DNA of 64,000 bases. Source: Paenibacillus sp. FSL R7-0345 (GTDB taxonomy: Bacteria; Bacillota; Bacilli; Paenibacillales; Paenibacillaceae). Below, piece after piece: positions 1-8,631 of the stretch. Made by a program: the position numbers and the translations under genes. Under the pieces are notes generated by a model. That model was not told the DNA's origin. It saw nothing but the letters and a program-made list of their open reading frames with translations, and did not search any database. The stretch is from NCBI RefSeq assembly GCF_038595055.1, contig NZ_CP152002.1:4632501-4696500 (forward strand), read 5' to 3'. Every line of letters begins with the position of its first letter. Position 1 is the first letter of the stretch.

Positions 1-176
1 GTATACCGCTCAGGCAGGATCGGCTTAAACACCAGACCGCTCAGCAGAAAAAACAGCGGCATCCGGAACCAGGACAAATAATGATTCGCAGCGGCATCGC
101 CGGAATGGCCCATCACTACAAAAATAATGCTGAAGCCCTTGGCGGCATCAATCCATAACTCACGTCGTTTTTCCAC
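1..176 (-). CDS. Acyltransferase 3 family membrane protein (N-terminal part only)
   Basis: The gene runs off the left edge, so only its first 58 codons are visible. Translation from a GTG at 176 begins VEKRRELWIDAAKG and continues into a hydrophobic helix with a VMGHSGD segment. The WIDxxKGxxIxxVVxGH pattern, followed by a second helix (MPLFFLLSGLVF), is the usual opening of OafA/YrhL-type acyltransferase 3 proteins, which move acyl groups onto extracytoplasmic sugars or lipids. The GTG was chosen because an AAGGG lies 5 nt upstream, with a GGAGG further out. A good sigma-A promoter lies upstream. The substrate cannot be judged from this fragment. Confidence 0.75.
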   Translation of the reverse strand, partial: MEKRRELWIDAAKGFSIIFVVMGHSGDAAANHYLSWFRMPLFFLLSGLVFKPILPERY

Positions 177-220
177 TTTTCCCTTCCAACTCCTCCCAAT
201 CCAGTTTTATTTTTAATATA

Positions 221-249
221 ATTATAGAATGGTTATATCGCTTGTTCAA
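221..249 (-). promoter_or_regulatory. Sigma-A promoter for the acyltransferase gene
   Basis: Read on the minus strand: TTGAAC (249-244), a 17-nt spacer, and a perfect TATAAT (226-221). The -10 ends 45 nt before the GTG start at 176. Confidence 0.7.
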
Positions 250-384
250 ATTTTAATGAAATATTTCAGGATGTTTCAGAAAGATAAATTCAGATAACAA
301 CGTTGTATATATGCGAAAAATAAGGCGTTGAGCCTAGAACCGGGACTTTTCCGTTTATATCTGCTGTTTGTCATAAATCACTCA

Positions 385-426
385 ACAAAAAAGCCCCTCC
401 ATCTTCCTGTGCGGAAGCGAAAGGGC
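385..426 (-). terminator. Intrinsic terminator after the GH115 gene
   Basis: On the minus strand an imperfect stem (GCCC and CTTCC arms pairing with GGAAG and GGGC) is followed by TTTTTTGTT. It lies just downstream of the GH115 stop at 440. Confidence 0.6.
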
Positions 427-439
427 ACCATTAATCCTC

Positions 440-3400
440 TTATTGTCTAACCGAATCCTGCCACCGGGCATCTGCCGGCGGAAGCTCATCTCCTGCGGTC
501 AGATAAATCCGGTCTATCCGGAGCTGGGATTCACAGGCCAGGATGGACAGCACATGCTCGCCGGAGCTGATCTTCAGGTCGGAGATTGCACACCAGTAAT
601 ATACTTGAGCGGTATTGTAGGTGTGAATCCTTCCGCCGCCGAACTGCTCGGACAAAGGCTGCACATTGCCGTCAAGCGCCAGATAACAGGAATCAGACTG
701 GAAGTTGTGATGTCTGATCAGCAGCCATGCGTGATATACTCCTGCTGTCTGTACGTTGATCCGGTAATGCATGCCAGGCGCGGCAGCAGGCTCTTCCCAC
801 TTCAGTCCCGCATCAGCTACGTGCATCGCGAAGCCTGTTCTGCCGTTCGTCTCAGCCTGCAGGTGGCTCCAGGTAAGGGTGCTATTGTCTGCGGCAGGCG
901 TCAGGTATGCATTGGCAGAGTTCTCCAAGGCGTATTCAGCCTCAAGGGCGATAACGCCGTCCTGCTCTGTAAAGCTGCCGGAACCGAAAGCGTCGATAAC
1001 CTTCTTTTCATCCGTACGCTTCCAAAGGTCATCATAACGTGCACTTCCCAGCTCCGTCTGCGGCTTAGGCTGGCACTTCTCGAAGATCAGATCAAACCGC
1101 TCCCCGAAAAAGGCTCTGTCCGCGTACAGGACCGATGGCAGTGTTACCTCTTCCTTCTGCGTACTGTAAAACCCGCTGCATAGCGCCTCTACTTCTTTCC
1201 AGTCTACCTGCGGACTCTCCGCGCCGTAATCGGTAGCTGTTTCATGCCCCAGAGCGCTGATGGCCGGACCCAGATTAGATTCAACTCTATCACTCGTATA
1301 TAGTACCAGCTTGGAAATTGTTACATAATTATCCGCGGTGTACAGCTTGAGCGAATGGGTGCCAGCCGTGATACACGGGAGCTTCACCAGCAGCTTTTCC
1401 CCGTTATCCATAATGCTCTGCTGCCAGCTGCCCTTCCATTCGTCATTCGTTTCCGATTCCACCAGCATTGGCTCTCCGTCATCTATGCCTACGCCGAAAC
1501 GGATGCGGCCTGTGGAATTCAGCGTCAGGAAGCGGTGGACTTCCAGAACATATTCTCCGCCCTGCTCGACGTAAAGGTCATACCCAACGGAGGCATTGTT
1601 CTGCAGCGCCCCTTCCGGCGGCTGCCCGGCCGGATGCCAGGCCATCAGCGCAGCTCCCTCGTACCGGGCCATGCCCGGCACCGTTAACCAAGCCGACTGA
1701 ACAGCCCCGGCGTCGTTCGTTGCATCCAAGCTGTGCTGATAGCCCTTAGCCGGAATAGATACATAGCCGTCTGCTTCAATATATCCGGCGAAGCCCTCCG
1801 GAACGGCCGGAGCGGCTTCAACCTCCACCTTAACAGAGATGACAGCGCCGTTTCTGTGATCACGGATGACGATGAGTCCGCGTTTGCCGGCATGGGCTGC
1901 GGGCTCCTGTACCGTAACCAGAATCCGCTGCTCGGTCTGCAGTGTCCCTTCCGTCTCGGATAAGTCGATCCAGTCCGCCCCCTCCTGAACCTCAAGGGTA
2001 TACGGAATACTGCCCGCTCCCTGGTTGCCCAGCTCAATCCACTTCTCCCGCCGTCCATAGACCGAGAAGCGCAGCGTTTCCTCCCCGTTCCAGAGATCAG
2101 CACGCAGGCCGCTTCCCGAAATCTGCAGCGCAGGCTTACGCACCGGATAGAGCGCTGTCGGCGGAGGCGGGAAGCTCTCCGGAGTCAGCATGCCTTCCCA
2201 TTTGCCGCCGCTCAGCTTCCGGTCGTAAAAATGCAGCATCCGCCGCTTATTGTCCAGCATCTCCGCCGATAACTCCGTATACCGGTCAGCCGCCTGCATG
2301 TTTCCCCGTTCATAGGACAGCACGCTGCGGTCGGCATAATAAAACTCATGATTGGTATAGTAGGAAGCATGGACTTTCATCAGGAACAGCTGGAAGAAGG
2401 CGGCGCGCTCCTCCTCAGGCAGACTGTCCAGTATGGCATTGCCCCGTCTGTACAGATCCTCCAGCAGCATCAGCCTGCGGCCGGCTTCATCCCCGTAAGC
2501 CGTCTGCGAGAACACGCCTGGCTGCATATGCTCAATTTTGCGCACATTGGTCGCCTGGGCAAAGGCTGTGTACAGCTTCGCAGCTTCTGCCCCGTGTCCG
2601 CCGGTGAACTTGGCGTTGATCCAGTGCTCTGTGAACATCTGCGGGTCCTTGGTAATACCCTCCGTTTTCCCTGCTTCCCAGCCGTACCGCACAAAATACT
2701 CCAGATCCTGCTCCACCGGCTTCAATCCGCCGACATTCAGCACCCACACCTTGCGGATGCCTGACTCCCAGGATTTCTTCAGCTCATTGCCCGTCTGCGC
2801 CAGCGGGATGGAATTGATAAATAAGTAGCTCATACCTGTACCTCCAGCAGCCCAGTATGAGTTATGAAAGTACAATCCGTTCCCGCCGCTGCGGCTGCGT
2901 TCGGCTACCGAAGGATAACGCCGCATATGGCCGAAATTATCGTTCGCCCAGATCAGAGTCAAATCCTCCGGCAACTCCAGCCCCTGATCATACAGTGAAA
3001 GTACCTCTTTATAGGGGACGAAGGTCTGCAGCGCTGCCAGCCCTTTTTCCTCACCCAGTACGTCTATAAGCAGCCGCCGCTGATCTCGGACCACCTGTCC
3101 GAGCAGCTTGACCTTGGCCTCCTTCTTCTGCTCCTTACTCAGGGAATCATCCTCATCAATAGCCCGGGTATGAAAGCCGGAATCATGAATGCCCCGCATC
3201 CCCATCGTGAAACAAACCTCGTAATTCCGGTTCTGCTCGATGCTTTCCCGCCAGTATTCCAGCAGAATCTCCCGATTCCGCCCTTCAATCGAATAATCGT
3301 ATTCGGCATCTGTGTAGCCTTTACTTTCAAGCCAAGGCGTCCACTCATTCTGGTTGCTGCGCAGCAGCATATCACAGTGGGAGGTGCCGACAACAATGCC

Positions 3401-4090
3401 CATCCGTTCAGCCAGCGCGCCGTTCTCCGGATTGCCGTTGAAATAATTGACATGCATCGCCGGCCAGATATAGTTCGCCTTCAGGCGGAGCAGCAGCTCG
3501 AAAATATGGCTGTAGGCCACCGGCCCGATCGTCCCGTCTGGCGTATGCAGCCTGGCCCAGTCGTCCAGCTCCTCTTCATCGTTGAGGAAAATACCCCGGT
3601 ACTGCACAGACGGCCAGTCTGCTTTGCTGAAATCTGCCGGTATACTATACGAGTCTTTGGTTTTAGCCGGGACATCCCCCCAGTAATGCCAAGGGGATAC
3701 GCCGATCGCCTCACACAGGTCATAGATGCCGAAGATTGTGCCCCGGCGGTCTGTACCCACAATGTAGAACACACCATCCACAGCCTGCTGGAGAAAGGCT
3801 TCCCAGCGCCAGACTCCCGCTTCACTTTTTAACTGCTCTAGGGGCAGCTCTGCCTTCTGCACAGCAGCAGGAACCTGCCCGTTCTTCTCCAGTGTAGCAA
3901 TAATGATGGCGCATTCATGAATCTCAGCCGATAGAACCGCTTTACAGCCGAAGACCCGCCCGATGTCCGTAATCAGGTTGGCTGCGGCGATCTGTACTGC
4001 ACTATTTTCCTGATCAGACACATAGATATGTAACGGCTTGCTGCCTGTAAACAGCTCAATACGCTGGTCTGCTGCATGGATAGTATTCAA
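440..4090 (-). CDS. Glycoside hydrolase family 115 (xylan alpha-glucuronidase type)
   Basis: The 1216-residue protein matches the GH115 layout. An N-terminal domain spans about 1-150. A barrel spans about 160-490 and contains YRGIFLNDEEEL (164-175), NYIWPAMH (206-213), GTSHCDMLLRSNQNEW (235-250), WANDNFGHMRRYPS (381-394) and HNSYWAAGG (409-417). All-beta C-terminal domains follow, the last (about 1050-1200) resembling a sugar-binding CBM35-like fold. GH115 enzymes remove glucuronic or 4-O-methylglucuronic acid from xylan or xylo-oligosaccharides. There is no signal peptide, so it probably acts in the cytoplasm on imported oligosaccharides. The start is a TTG with AGGAGG 10 nt upstream. The neighbour is a divergent AraC-type regulator; no sugar transporter is in the window. 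The exact substrate is inferred from the family. Confidence 0.88.
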   Translation of the reverse strand: MNTIHAADQRIELFTGSKPLHIYVSDQENSAVQIAAANLITDIGRVFGCKAVLSAEIHECAIIIATLEKNGQVPAAVQKAELPLEQLKSEAGVWRWEAFLQQAVDGVFYIVGTDRRGTIFGIYDLCEAIGVSPWHYWGDVPAKTKDSYSIPADFSKADWPSVQYRGIFLNDEEELDDWARLHTPDGTIGPVAYSHIFELLLRLKANYIWPAMHVNYFNGNPENGALAERMGIVVGTSHCDMLLRSNQNEWTPWLESKGYTDAEYDYSIEGRNREILLEYWRESIEQNRNYEVCFTMGMRGIHDSGFHTRAIDEDDSLSKEQKKEAKVKLLGQVVRDQRRLLIDVLGEEKGLAALQTFVPYKEVLSLYDQGLELPEDLTLIWANDNFGHMRRYPSVAERSRSGGNGLYFHNSYWAAGGTGMSYLFINSIPLAQTGNELKKSWESGIRKVWVLNVGGLKPVEQDLEYFVRYGWEAGKTEGITKDPQMFTEHWINAKFTGGHGAEAAKLYTAFAQATNVRKIEHMQPGVFSQTAYGDEAGRRLMLLEDLYRRGNAILDSLPEEERAAFFQLFLMKVHASYYTNHEFYYADRSVLSYERGNMQAADRYTELSAEMLDNKRRMLHFYDRKLSGGKWEGMLTPESFPPPPTALYPVRKPALQISGSGLRADLWNGEETLRFSVYGRREKWIELGNQGAGSIPYTLEVQEGADWIDLSETEGTLQTEQRILVTVQEPAAHAGKRGLIVIRDHRNGAVISVKVEVEAAPAVPEGFAGYIEADGYVSIPAKGYQHSLDATNDAGAVQSAWLTVPGMARYEGAALMAWHPAGQPPEGALQNNASVGYDLYVEQGGEYVLEVHRFLTLNSTGRIRFGVGIDDGEPMLVESETNDEWKGSWQQSIMDNGEKLLVKLPCITAGTHSLKLYTADNYVTISKLVLYTSDRVESNLGPAISALGHETATDYGAESPQVDWKEVEALCSGFYSTQKEEVTLPSVLYADRAFFGERFDLIFEKCQPKPQTELGSARYDDLWKRTDEKKVIDAFGSGSFTEQDGVIALEAEYALENSANAYLTPAADNSTLTWSHLQAETNGRTGFAMHVADAGLKWEEPAAAPGMHYRINVQTAGVYHAWLLIRHHNFQSDSCYLALDGNVQPLSEQFGGGRIHTYNTAQVYYWCAISDLKISSGEHVLSILACESQLRIDRIYLTAGDELPPADARWQDSVRQ

Positions 4091-4185
4091 AGTATATTAG
4101 CCTCCTATTTGCTGGCGGCACGGTGGGCTGCCTGCTTTCTGTGGGTTAACTATACCTCAAGATATAACAACTATCTTTTATTATG

Positions 4186-4213
4186 TTGCTTTTATCGCTG
4201 TTTGTTATACTAT
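4186..4213 (+). promoter_or_regulatory. Possible promoter of the AraC-type regulator
   Basis: TTGCTT (4186-4191), a 16-nt spacer and TACTAT (4208-4213) lie 28 nt before the ATG. A 7-bp inverted repeat, TATAACA (4163-4169) and TGTTATA (4203-4209), brackets the region between the divergent GH115 and araC-type genes and could be an operator. Both are weak matches. Confidence 0.35.
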
Positions 4214-4241
4214 ATTGCTATAAAAGACGGAGGTTATATCC

Positions 4242-5054
4242 ATGGGCGCAGATCTGTTTGTTCCGCATCCTTTATTCTATATTGAATATATGAAGCATGA
4301 CGCCGGGCACCGGATGCCTAATGTTCATTACCATAACTGCTATGAGCTGTACATTCTGGAAGAGGGTCATCATAATATGCTGATCAATGACTCCATGCTG
4401 ACGCTGGCGGTACATGATACGGCGCTGTTCAAGCCCAATCTGTTTCACCAGAGCTACCGGAATAACGGCTGCGCCAGAACCTGCATCTATTTCACAGACC
4501 GGTTTCTGCGGATGTATTTTACGGAAAAAGCCATCACCTCTCTGCTGGGCTGCTTCGACAGAGGTGTCATATCGATTGACAGGGAGCTGTTTCCGCGGGT
4601 CAAAAAGCTCCTGATCCTGCTGGAAAAAGAGAATGTCGCGGATAACAGCAACCGGATTTTTATCTATCTGGCTGAAATACTGGATATTCTGAACCAGAGT
4701 AAAAGCACGCCAAGAACCGCGCAGACCACCGCCTCACCCGATCAGATCGATCTGATCCTCTCTTACATCAACCAGAATTATGCTGCCATCCGCAAAATCG
4801 AAGAGATTGCCGGGCAGTTCTACATCTCCAAATACTATCTGTGTCACATCTTTAAGGAAGCGACCGGGCTTACCCTTGTTCATTATATTAATAACATCAG
4901 AATCCAGCATGCCTGCAATATGCTCGTTAATACCGACCGCTCGATTCTGGAAATCGGGCTGGCCTGCGGTTTTAATTCATCCATGTATTTCTGCAAAACC
5001 TTCAAGCAGGCGCTGAACGTAACGCCAAGCGAATTCCGGAGGACGGCGTTGTAA
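4242..5054 (+). CDS. AraC family transcriptional regulator
   Basis: 270 residues. The N-terminal part (about 1-140) is a cupin-like sensing domain with HYHNCYELYILEEG. Residues about 168-268 form the double helix-turn-helix of the AraC/XylS family, including IEEIAGQFYISKYYLCHIFK, ILEIGLACGFNSSMYFCKTF and the closing VTPSEFRR. It is divergent from the GH115 gene across a 151-bp gap, the usual arrangement for a regulator that senses a sugar and switches on an adjacent glycosidase gene; that regulatory role is an inference. The ATG has ACGGAGG about 9 nt upstream. A strong bidirectional terminator follows. Confidence 0.88.
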   Translation: MGADLFVPHPLFYIEYMKHDAGHRMPNVHYHNCYELYILEEGHHNMLINDSMLTLAVHDTALFKPNLFHQSYRNNGCARTCIYFTDRFLRMYFTEKAITSLLGCFDRGVISIDRELFPRVKKLLILLEKENVADNSNRIFIYLAEILDILNQSKSTPRTAQTTASPDQIDLILSYINQNYAAIRKIEEIAGQFYISKYYLCHIFKEATGLTLVHYINNIRIQHACNMLVNTDRSILEIGLACGFNSSMYFCKTFKQALNVTPSEFRRTAL

Positions 5055-5070
5055 CAGCTTGTATGGAAAA

Positions 5071-5120
5071 AGAGAGCAGCCCTCTCCCCTGGCGGGAAGA
5101 AAAGCTGCTCTCTTTGTTGT
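5071..5120. terminator. Bidirectional terminator between the AraC-type gene and dppF-type gene
   Basis: A 10-bp stem (AGAGAGCAGC at 5071-5080, GCTGCTCTCT at 5104-5113) is flanked by TTTGTTGT on the plus strand and by a T run on the minus strand, so it can serve both convergent genes. Confidence 0.8.
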
Positions 5121-5147
5121 GACCGGCCTGTTGTATGGCCCGGCCGG

Positions 5148-6110
5148 TTAATACAAGTGGCAGGACACCTGATGTCCGGTGTCCAGCGTGCGCAGCGCCG
5201 GCGCCTCCGACCTGCATCTGTCCATGGCATAGGGACAGCGTGGGTGGAAGGCACAGCCGGTTGGCGGCGTCTCCGGGTTCGGCACATCGCCGGTCAGGAC
5301 GATCCGCTGCTTTTTCTGGGCCGGATTCGGCACAGGGACAGCGGACATCAGCGCCTGCGTGTAGGGATGCAGCGGCTTGGCAAAAAGATCTTGGGTCGGT
5401 GCCAGCTCGACAACCCGGCCAAGATACATTACCGCTACGCGGTCGCTGATAAATTTCACGACCGACAGGTCATGGGAAATGAACATATAAGTAAGGCCAT
5501 ACTGCTCCTGCAGATCCTGCATCAGATTCAGCACCTGGGCCTGGATGGATACATCCAGCGCCGATACCGGCTCGTCGCAGACAATGAATTTCGGATTCAG
5601 CGCAAGCGCCCGGGCAATCCCGATCCGCTGCCGCTGGCCGCCGGAGAATTCATGGGGAAAGCGGTGAGCCTGATAGGGGGACAGGCCCACCACCTCCATC
5701 AGCTGTTCGACCCGGCTTTTCAGCTCGCCGGAGGACGCGGAACCATGGGTCCGCAGTGGTTCCTCCAGGATACGCTGGACAGTCCAGCGCGGGTCAAGCG
5801 AAGCATAAGGGTCCTGGAATACCATTTGCATATCGGTCCGGAAGCGTCGCAGCTGCTCTGTGTTCAGGCTGCGCACATCCGTACCGTTAAACATAATCTC
5901 TCCTTCAGTCGGTTCAATCAAGCGCAGGATCGCCCGGCCGGTGGTGGACTTGCCGCAGCCGGACTCGCCGACAACCGCCAGCGTTTCGCCCTGCTCGACG
6001 GATAATGTAATCCCGTCCACCGCTTTGACAGCGCCGACCTGCTTCGAGAAGAAGCCTTTGCGGATCGGGTAATGCTTTTTCAGATTGCGGACCTCAAGTA
6101 ATGTGCTCAT
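5148..6110 (-). CDS. Oligopeptide/dipeptide ABC transporter ATP-binding protein (DppF/OppF type)
   Basis: 320 residues, cytoplasmic ATPase of a peptide importer. Walker A is GESGCGKST (about 48-56), the signature is FSGGQRQRIGIARAL, and Walker B runs FIVCDEPVSALD. The C-terminal oligopeptide-transporter tail contains TGCAFHPRCPYAMDRC, whose cysteines are typical of this subfamily. The start is set at 6110 because this ATG overlaps the stop of the upstream ATPase gene (ATGA) and has AGGAGGGA 4 nt upstream. A longer reading frame to 6191 exists but lacks a start context and family similarity. It is the last gene of the minus-strand peptide-use operon. Confidence 0.93.
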   Translation of the reverse strand: MSTLLEVRNLKKHYPIRKGFFSKQVGAVKAVDGITLSVEQGETLAVVGESGCGKSTTGRAILRLIEPTEGEIMFNGTDVRSLNTEQLRRFRTDMQMVFQDPYASLDPRWTVQRILEEPLRTHGSASSGELKSRVEQLMEVVGLSPYQAHRFPHEFSGGQRQRIGIARALALNPKFIVCDEPVSALDVSIQAQVLNLMQDLQEQYGLTYMFISHDLSVVKFISDRVAVMYLGRVVELAPTQDLFAKPLHPYTQALMSAVPVPNPAQKKQRIVLTGDVPNPETPPTGCAFHPRCPYAMDRCRSEAPALRTLDTGHQVSCHLY

Positions 6111-7084
6111 AGGACTCCCTCCTCCTGCAAAAGACACCGGCAAGTGTGGCCTGGCTGGATTTCTACCAGCTCCGGACGTTCTACCCGGCAACGGTCAACC
6201 GCCACCGGACAGCGCGGCGCAAACCGGCAGCCTGCCGGCAGGTTGGCCGGGTTCGGCACCTGGCCGGGAATTGAGGTCAGACGGTCGCTGTCTCCGGCAA
6301 GCTGAGGCAGTGAAGCCAGCAGCCCCCGGGTATACGGATGCAGCGGATTACTGTAAAGGGTAGCGACATCCGTCTCCTCGACAATCTGGCCGGCATACAT
6401 AATGACAACCCGGTCGCACATCTCGGCAACGACGCCGAGGTCATGGGTGATCATCAGGATGGACATGCCTTCCTTCTCCTGCAGCTCTCGCATCAGATCG
6501 AGAATCTGCGCCTGGATCGTTACGTCGAGCGCCGTCGTCGGCTCATCTGCAATCAGCAGCTGGGGGCTACAGACCATTGCCATCGCGATCATTACGCGCT
6601 GGCGCATCCCGCCGGAGAGCTGGTGGGCATACTGTTCGGCAATTTTTTCCGGACGGGGGATGCCGACCTTGCGCAGCATGTCAATCGCCCGCTCATTTGC
6701 TTCCTTCTTACCCAACTTCAGATGATAACGGGCCGACTCGGAAATCTGCCGTCCGATCTTGAACACCGGATTGAGCGAGGTCATCGGCTCCTGAAAAATC
6801 ATCGCAATCCGGTTGCCGCGGATACCGCGCACCTCTTTGGCCGGCATCTCCAGCATATCCTTGCCCTCAAAACGGATCTGGCCGGAAGCAATCCGGCTGA
6901 TCCGCTTGGGCAGAAGCTGCATGATCGACAGCGAGGTGATGCTTTTGCCGCAGCCGGATTCACCGACAATGCCCAGTGTCTCCCCTTTGCGCACTGACAG
7001 ACTGATGCCGTCCACCGCGCGGATTGTACCCGCCGCTGTTTTGAACTCGGTGCATAGCCCTGATACTTCCAGCAGTTCTGCCAT
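6107..7084 (-). CDS. Oligopeptide/dipeptide ABC transporter ATP-binding protein (DppD/OppD type)
   Basis: 325 residues. Walker A is GESGCGKSI (41-49), the signature LSGGMRQRVMIAMA, Walker B LLIADEPTTALD, and the tail PAGCRFAPRCPVAVDRC marks the oligopeptide subfamily. It would pair with the DppF-type protein to power the two permeases encoded further upstream. The ATG has AAAGGAGGGG close upstream. It overlaps the next gene by 4 nt, implying translational coupling. Confidence 0.93.
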   Translation of the reverse strand: MAELLEVSGLCTEFKTAAGTIRAVDGISLSVRKGETLGIVGESGCGKSITSLSIMQLLPKRISRIASGQIRFEGKDMLEMPAKEVRGIRGNRIAMIFQEPMTSLNPVFKIGRQISESARYHLKLGKKEANERAIDMLRKVGIPRPEKIAEQYAHQLSGGMRQRVMIAMAMVCSPQLLIADEPTTALDVTIQAQILDLMRELQEKEGMSILMITHDLGVVAEMCDRVVIMYAGQIVEETDVATLYSNPLHPYTRGLLASLPQLAGDSDRLTSIPGQVPNPANLPAGCRFAPRCPVAVDRCRVERPELVEIQPGHTCRCLLQEEGVL

Positions 7085-7133
7085 GATTGCCCCTCCTTTA
7101 TTTCTTTATCTCGCTTATATTAAAATTCCGCTA

Positions 7134-8414
7134 TTATTTGCTTTCTTCCACGCCCAAATATTTGAGCGCAGTGAGTGCATAAACCTTTGCGCACTGGATG
7201 ATCTGCCAGACCGGCGCTTTTTCATTGAAGTTATGGATGGTGGACAGCTCGGCCGGGCCGTATTGCAGCACCGGAATGTTATGGGTCCGGAAATGGCGCG
7301 CATCGCTGGATGCCCATTGCAGCACGCCGTAGGCTTCTTCGCCGCTGACTTCGCAGATGCTCTCCACCAGGTCGCTTACAACCGGCTCCTCAGGAGCCGT
7401 CCAGTTGGCGTTGCCCTGGAAGCCGAAGCCTTTTACCTCGGACTCGATACCTGCTTCAAGCAGAAGGGAGCGGGCACGGTCCAGCACATCACGGTAATCC
7501 ACACCAAACGGCACGCGGGAATCAACCTGGATCGTGCAGCGGTCAGCTACAACGTTCACCTTGGTTCCGCCCTGAATCGTTCCGATGTTTACCGTTACGT
7601 GATCGAACACCTGGTAAGCAACCGCTCCGTACTCTTCACGCTGCTTCACATAATCCTGCGAGATGCGGATGATTTCTTTGACTTCCTCCGGAATATCCGG
7701 CTTGATGTCCCACAGGCGCTGCAGCGCCTCGATTCCTTTAGCAGCCTTGACGATCGCGCTGTCTCCGACAACCGGCGACAGGCTGCCGTGGCCCGGCGTG
7801 CCTTCTACGGTGAATTCAAACCAGCAGCTGCCCTTCTGCCCGATGGTCGGGTTCAGCGGACCGGACGGCTCGGCGATAACTGCAGCCGTGCCAGTAATCA
7901 GCCCGCGCTCCAGTACCCACGGCACACCCAGATGGCCGCCTGTTTCCTCATCGGGTACGATCAGCAATGACAGGTCGCCTTTTAGCGGAACACCCAGCTT
8001 GGCCAGCAGCGTGGTCGCGTAGATCAGTCCGGCCAGCCCGGCTTTCATATCAGAAGCGCCGCGTCCCAGCAGATAACCGTCAACAATATCGCCGCAGAAC
8101 GGATCGAAGTCCCAGCGGGAGAGGTCACCGGCAGGCACAACGTCGGTATGTCCGCAGAAAATCAGATTTTTGCCGGACGGCTCTTCTGCTCCTGAGCTCA
8201 AAGTAGACACAAGGTTCAGCATCGTATCGGTCGCCGGATGAATGGCGGTGTCAATGCCGGCCTCTTTTAAATAGTTGATAATAAAAGCGCTGATGTCGCG
8301 CGAATCGCCCGGCGGGTTCTCTGAAGGGAAACGGATCAGCTGTGAGCATAGCTCCAGGAGCTGGTCCTGCTCATCGTCAATCGCCTGCAGTATCTTGCTT
8401 TTCCAGTCTGTCAT
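7134..8414 (-). CDS. M20 family metallopeptidase (ArgE/DapE-like)
   Basis: 426 residues. The zinc-binding pattern of M20 amidohydrolases is visible: FCGHTDVVPAGD, GRGASDMKAGLAG and VPDEETGG, followed by a dimerisation domain and a C-terminal segment with SSDARHFRTHNIPVLQYGP. Family members hydrolyse N-acyl amino acids or small peptides. It is embedded between the genes for the substrate-binding lipoprotein and the ATPases of a peptide importer, so it probably cleaves the imported compound. It could be annotated as acetylornithine deacetylase or succinyl-diaminopimelate desuccinylase, but the context argues for a catabolic peptidase. The ATG has AAAGGAG about 11 nt upstream. Confidence 0.88.
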   Translation of the reverse strand: MTDWKSKILQAIDDEQDQLLELCSQLIRFPSENPPGDSRDISAFIINYLKEAGIDTAIHPATDTMLNLVSTLSSGAEEPSGKNLIFCGHTDVVPAGDLSRWDFDPFCGDIVDGYLLGRGASDMKAGLAGLIYATTLLAKLGVPLKGDLSLLIVPDEETGGHLGVPWVLERGLITGTAAVIAEPSGPLNPTIGQKGSCWFEFTVEGTPGHGSLSPVVGDSAIVKAAKGIEALQRLWDIKPDIPEEVKEIIRISQDYVKQREEYGAVAYQVFDHVTVNIGTIQGGTKVNVVADRCTIQVDSRVPFGVDYRDVLDRARSLLLEAGIESEVKGFGFQGNANWTAPEEPVVSDLVESICEVSGEEAYGVLQWASSDARHFRTHNIPVLQYGPAELSTIHNFNEKAPVWQIIQCAKVYALTALKYLGVEESK

Positions 8415-8492
8415 TGCCTGTTACGCTCCTTTAGGTTCTCCTTGCTGGCACTCGGGGCCAGAGAGGTTTATATTTTTGAAATAGAGCAAGCA

Positions 8493-8530
8493 GAAACGGC
8501 TGTACCGTCCTTTATAGGACGGTACCGTTT
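8493..8530 (-). terminator. Intercistronic hairpin after the peptide-binding lipoprotein gene
   Basis: A strong stem (GTACCGTCC at 8501-8509, GGACGGTAC at 8516-8524, extended by AAACG and CGTTT) has only a weak T-rich stretch downstream. Hairpins in this place often lower expression of the genes after an abundant binding protein, by partial termination or 3' end protection. Confidence 0.5.
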
Positions 8531-8631
8531 CAGCGGGAAATAGAAGGATAAGTTATCGTGTGAAACATATCATTTCTTATATTTGGACCGCAGCCTGTGG
8601 CCCGTCCGCTCTTTTTTATCAGCCGGAATGC

